A DNA stretch of 7,526 nucleotides from NCBI GenBank assembly GCA_028820035.1, contig JAPPKI010000045.1, positions 9,434 to 16,959 on the forward strand. Reading direction: 5' to 3'. Every line of letters starts with the position of its first letter. The first letter of the stretch is position 1. The notes beneath the pieces are model-generated. The model did not search any database and had not been told where the DNA came from. It saw only the letters and a list, made by a program, of their open reading frames with translations. This document shows, piece by piece, positions 4,418 through 7,526 of this stretch. The position numbers and the translations under genes are program-made. The DNA is from a bacterium (GTDB lineage: Bacteria > Actinomycetota > Acidimicrobiia > Acidimicrobiales > Bin134).

Positions 4418-7276
4418 GTGATCGACATCGGCTGGGAGATCTCCCAACAGGACTTGTTCTCGGGCAGCGTGCAGGGGCTCATAGTGGCCGCGCTGGCTGC
4501 GGGGTTCGTGCTCATCTACCGGTCCACCGGGGTGCTCAACTTCGCCCACGCCGAAATCGGCAGCTTTGGCGTGGCCCTGATGGCCATGCTCACGTTCCGC
4601 TACGACGTGCCCTACTGGCTGGCGTTTTTCTTGTCGGTTGGGGCGGCGGCTGGCTTTGCCATGGTCACTGAGCTGGTTGTGGTGCGGCGGCTCTTCAACT
4701 CGCCGCGCCTGGTGTTGTTCATCGCCACGCTGGGAGTGGCCCAGCTGGCCATCTTCGCGGCCATCCAGCTTCCCGACGTATCCCGGCCGGGGCCGTTTCC
4801 TCTGCCCCCTAAGCTCACTGCTCAAGAGTTTCGCTGGGAGGTCACCGACCACCTCCGCATCGGCGGGCGCGAGCTCATCGTGGTGATCATGGTGCCGCTG
4901 GTCATCGCCATACTGGCGCTGTTCTTGGGCCGAACCCGATTCGGGTTGGCCATCAGAGCCTCAGCGGAAAACTCCGACACCGGGAGGCTGTTCGGAATCA
5001 GCGTGCGACGGGTGTCCACCATGGTGTGGACCATCGGCGGGGCCCTGGCCGGCGTCACGCTCATCTTGCTGGCGCCATTCCGGGTCAGCGCGGCCGACGC
5101 AGGCACCGCCAGCCTCGGGCCGGGGTTGCTTCTTCGCGTGCTGCTGGTGGCGTTGATCGCCCGAATGCGATCGCTGTGGGTCACTCTGATCGCCGGAATC
5201 TGTCTGGGTATCTTCCAGCGGCTGTTCCAAGGCAACGTCGACCGGGAGATCCGCGAGGCGGTGGATGTGATCTTCTTCATTGCCATCCTGGTGATCACGG
5301 TGATGTTCGCCCGCCGAGCCACCGAGGACGAGGGGGAATGGTCGCTGTCGCCCAAGGTGAAGGCCATCCCCGAACGGCTCCGGGGCCTGTGGTACATCCG
5401 CAACCTCTCGAGGTTTGGATTCGTCGCCTTATTCGGTGCTCTGGTGCTGCTCGGGCTGTTCCTCACCAAGAACTCCAACCTCTACACCTGGACCCGCATC
5501 CTGGGCTTCGCTTTGATCGCCTTGTCGGTGTCAATGCTCACCGGCTGGGCTGGGCAACTTTCATTGGGCCAATTCGCCTTCGCCGGGGTGGGTGGACTCA
5601 CGGTGGTGGCGTTGACCGAGAACGGCGACATCCCCATTCCATTCGACTGGTGGGATTGGTCGTTCGACCTTCCCTGGGGGGTGGCCATGGTGATTGCGGT
5701 GGCCGCGGGAATGATCACCGCATTCATCATCGGCGTGCCCGCGCTGCGGGTGAAGGGGCTCATGCTGGCGGTGACCACGCTGGCGTTCGCCATCGCCGCC
5801 ATGTCGTGGATCTTCGCGCAGGACGTGTTCACTCAGGGAGCTACCAATACACCCAAAGTCATCCCTCCGGTTTGGGGTCCGTTCGACTTCACCGCCTCCC
5901 GGAAGTCGTACTTCTTCATGGTGCTTGCATTGCTGGCTCTCGCGGTGTGGATGGTGGCCCACCTGCGCAAGACCGGAATTGGCCGGATGATGATCGCGGT
6001 GCGCGACAACGAGGACATGGCTGCCGCCTCCACCGTGTCGGGCAGCCGGATCAAGCTCATCTCGTTCACACTGGCCGGCGGGTTGGCCGCACTGGGAGGT
6101 GGGCTGATCATCACCGGCGAGCCCACCATCAACCCCCAAGTCCTGTTCAACTCCAATGAGTCGATCAATGTGATCGCCATCGCCATAATCGGCGGTCTGG
6201 GTTCGATCGCCGGACCCCTGCTGGGCGTGTTGTGGGTGAAGGGCATTCCCGCCATCTTCGGGGCCAGCGACGAGGTGCGGCTGCTCACCTCTGGTGTGGG
6301 TCTTCTTTTGCTGTTGATGTACTTCCCCGGCGGGATTATGCAGCTCCTCTACAAGCTGCGCGACTTCTTGTTGGGGATGGCCGATGAGCGCATGGCGGCC
6401 CGGGACATTCCCGAACCGGTGCCGGCGCTGGACAAGCCGGTGCCGATCACCAGCGAGCGCACTGTGTCGGTCGAGGAGGGTCTACCGTGGCTGGCGGTGC
6501 GGGACGTGCATGTCCACTTCGGCGGAAAGGTGGCGGTGGACGAGGTCTCCATAGACGTGTACAAGGGAGAGCTGGTTGGCCTGATCGGCTCCAATGGGGC
6601 GGGCAAATCAACCTTGATGAATGCCGTCAGCGGGTTCGTCCCGTTTAGGGGCGGAGTGGAAGTGCTGGGAAGGGACATCTCGCGCCTGCCGTCGTATCGC
6701 CGCCACCGGGGCGGCCTGGGCCGGGGATTCCAGCACGCCAAGATCTACCCGGATCTCACCGTAAGAGAAGCGTTGATGGTGGCGATGGAGGCCCGTGACC
6801 GTTCGTTGCTGGTTCCGTCGCTGCTGGGAGTGCCGCCTTCGCCGGGCCAAGAGCGGCGCAAGCGGGCAGACGTCGACAGCCTCATGGACTTTGTGGGGCT
6901 GGGGCGATACGCCGACCACTTCATCTCCAACCTGTCCACCGGAACTCGCCGCATAGTGGAGTTGGCCAGCCTGCTGGCGGTGGACGCCAAGGTGCTGCTG
7001 CTGGACGAGCCCACCGGGGGGGTGGCCCAGCGGGAGAGCGAGGCGTTCGGTCCGCTCATCCGGCGTATCCAGGCCGAGCTAGGCGCAGCGGTGGTGGTGA
7101 TCGAGCACGACATGCCGCTGGTCATGAGCATCAGCGACCGGGTCTACTGTCTGGAGGCGGGGTCGGTGATCTCCGAGGGATCTCCGGAGGAGGTGCGGAA
7201 CGATCCGCTGGTGATTGCCTCCTACCTGGGGACTGACGTGAGAGCTATTGAGCGCTCTGGGGAGCGTACGACCTAG
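4418..7276 (+). CDS. LivH-LivM-LivG fusion: both permeases plus ATPase of LIV-type importer
   Basis: One 952-codon frame holding three normally separate importer subunits. Residues ~1-305 are LivH-like: STGVLNFAHAEIGSFG near the start, and the ATPase-coupling loop around GRTRFGLAIRASAEN. Residues ~330-650 are LivM-like: GWAGQLSLGQFAFAGVGG, the coupling loop GRMMIAVRDNEDMAAA, and IAIIGGLGSIAGPLLG. Residues ~692-945 are LivG-like: Walker A GSNGAGKST (724-732), Walker B VLLLDEPT with Glu864, and H-loop His897 in IEHDM. The signature is LSTGT (839-843) rather than LSGGQ, and DEPTGGVAQRE differs from the common LivG form. No stop interrupts the linkers (ATEDEGEWSLSPKVKAIPER and a Pro-rich stretch near 665-690). 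It follows the MFS-LivF gene by 44 bp and is likely co-transcribed. The GTG start has only a weak site (GGATGG, 4405-4410). No in-frame alternative gives a better LivH N-terminus. The substrate is unresolved. Confidence 0.93.
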   Translation: MIDIGWEISQQDLFSGSVQGLIVAALAAGFVLIYRSTGVLNFAHAEIGSFGVALMAMLTFRYDVPYWLAFFLSVGAAAGFAMVTELVVVRRLFNSPRLVLFIATLGVAQLAIFAAIQLPDVSRPGPFPLPPKLTAQEFRWEVTDHLRIGGRELIVVIMVPLVIAILALFLGRTRFGLAIRASAENSDTGRLFGISVRRVSTMVWTIGGALAGVTLILLAPFRVSAADAGTASLGPGLLLRVLLVALIARMRSLWVTLIAGICLGIFQRLFQGNVDREIREAVDVIFFIAILVITVMFARRATEDEGEWSLSPKVKAIPERLRGLWYIRNLSRFGFVALFGALVLLGLFLTKNSNLYTWTRILGFALIALSVSMLTGWAGQLSLGQFAFAGVGGLTVVALTENGDIPIPFDWWDWSFDLPWGVAMVIAVAAGMITAFIIGVPALRVKGLMLAVTTLAFAIAAMSWIFAQDVFTQGATNTPKVIPPVWGPFDFTASRKSYFFMVLALLALAVWMVAHLRKTGIGRMMIAVRDNEDMAAASTVSGSRIKLISFTLAGGLAALGGGLIITGEPTINPQVLFNSNESINVIAIAIIGGLGSIAGPLLGVLWVKGIPAIFGASDEVRLLTSGVGLLLLLMYFPGGIMQLLYKLRDFLLGMADERMAARDIPEPVPALDKPVPITSERTVSVEEGLPWLAVRDVHVHFGGKVAVDEVSIDVYKGELVGLIGSNGAGKSTLMNAVSGFVPFRGGVEVLGRDISRLPSYRRHRGGLGRGFQHAKIYPDLTVREALMVAMEARDRSLLVPSLLGVPPSPGQERRKRADVDSLMDFVGLGRYADHFISNLSTGTRRIVELASLLAVDAKVLLLDEPTGGVAQRESEAFGPLIRRIQAELGAAVVVIEHDMPLVMSISDRVYCLEAGSVISEGSPEEVRNDPLVIASYLGTDVRAIERSGERTT

Positions 7277-7526
7277 ATCCTCCGAAGGGCGGGGTTGGAG
7301 ACCGCTGGGGGCATGTAGAAGGCGTCGTCGGGGTTTAGGTCGGTTCCTGCGGGGACCAATTCGTCGATCCGGTCTAGGACATCGTTTGACAGGCGTAGGT
7401 CGGGGTCTTCTAAGGCGGCGTCGAGTTGTTGGGGGGTGCGGGGGCCAATGATGGTGGAGGTGACCGCGGGGTGGGCCAGGGTGAAGGCGTAGGCCAGGGT
7501 GGCCATTGAACAGCCCACATCGGCGG
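7273..7526 (-). CDS. Aldo/keto reductase, C-terminal part only (runs off right edge)
   Basis: The last ~84 codons of a minus-strand gene that enters from the right edge. The codons upstream of the GTG at 7518-7516 stay open to the edge, so that GTG is not the real start. The sequence matches the C-terminus of NAD(P)H-dependent aldo/keto reductases: ADVGCSMATLAYAFTLAHP, then VTSTIIGPRTPQQLDAAL, where the R-T-P-x-Q-L segment is part of the cofactor-binding loop in this family, then LSNDVLDRIDEL and a Pro-rich tail. Such enzymes reduce carbonyl groups or oxidise alcohols in the cytosol. The catalytic Asp-Tyr-Lys-His residues are outside the window. It converges on the transporter operon, and the stops share CTAG. 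No functional link to the transporter is evident. Confidence 0.9.
   Translation of the reverse strand, partial: ADVGCSMATLAYAFTLAHPAVTSTIIGPRTPQQLDAALEDPDLRLSNDVLDRIDELVPAGTDLNPDDAFYMPPAVSNPALRRI

Noticed and set aside
5026..6159. Long plus-strand frame overlapping LivHMG (377 codons)
   Set aside because: Arg/Gly/His-rich translation in a +1-type frame over clear LivH/LivM coding sequence, with no recognisable domain.

Overview
The window is high-GC DNA with GTG starts, acidic Asp/Glu/Pro-rich lipoprotein linkers and a LIV-type (branched-chain amino acid/amide family) ABC importer locus. This suggests a high-GC actinobacterium, possibly of the Acidimicrobiia. The lineage is an inference from style only, because no rRNA or marker gene is present.

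Layout, left to right. (1) Positions 1-217, minus strand: the N-terminus of a lipoprotein that runs off the left edge, with an 11-residue tandem repeat just after the lipobox. (2) 248-1951, minus strand: a large substrate-binding lipoprotein with a Peripla_BP_6-like fold on a long acidic tether. (3) 1952-2060: the divergent promoter gap. (4) 2061-4373, plus strand: one uninterrupted 770-codon frame. It joins a repeat-bearing cytosolic N-terminus, a 12-helix major facilitator (MFS) transporter and a complete LivF-type ABC ATPase. (5) 4418-7276, plus strand: one 952-codon frame joining LivH permease, LivM permease and LivG ATPase. (6) 7273-7526, minus strand: the C-terminal end of an aldo/keto reductase that runs off the right edge. 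Its stop codon overlaps the stop of the transporter operon in a shared CTAG.

Working model: the binding lipoprotein captures a small solute outside the membrane and delivers it to a LivHM-type channel. The channel would be powered by a LivG/LivF ATPase pair. The five usual components are condensed into three polypeptides, and a full secondary transporter is covalently attached to LivF. If the LivF domain docks normally, each importer would carry tethered MFS modules, making a hybrid of primary and secondary transport. The linker before LivF also contains two Shine-Dalgarno-like stretches in front of two in-frame ATGs, so free LivF could be made from the same message.

The substrate cannot be read from the sequence. 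No RNA gene, CRISPR array, insertion sequence or convincing intrinsic terminator was seen.
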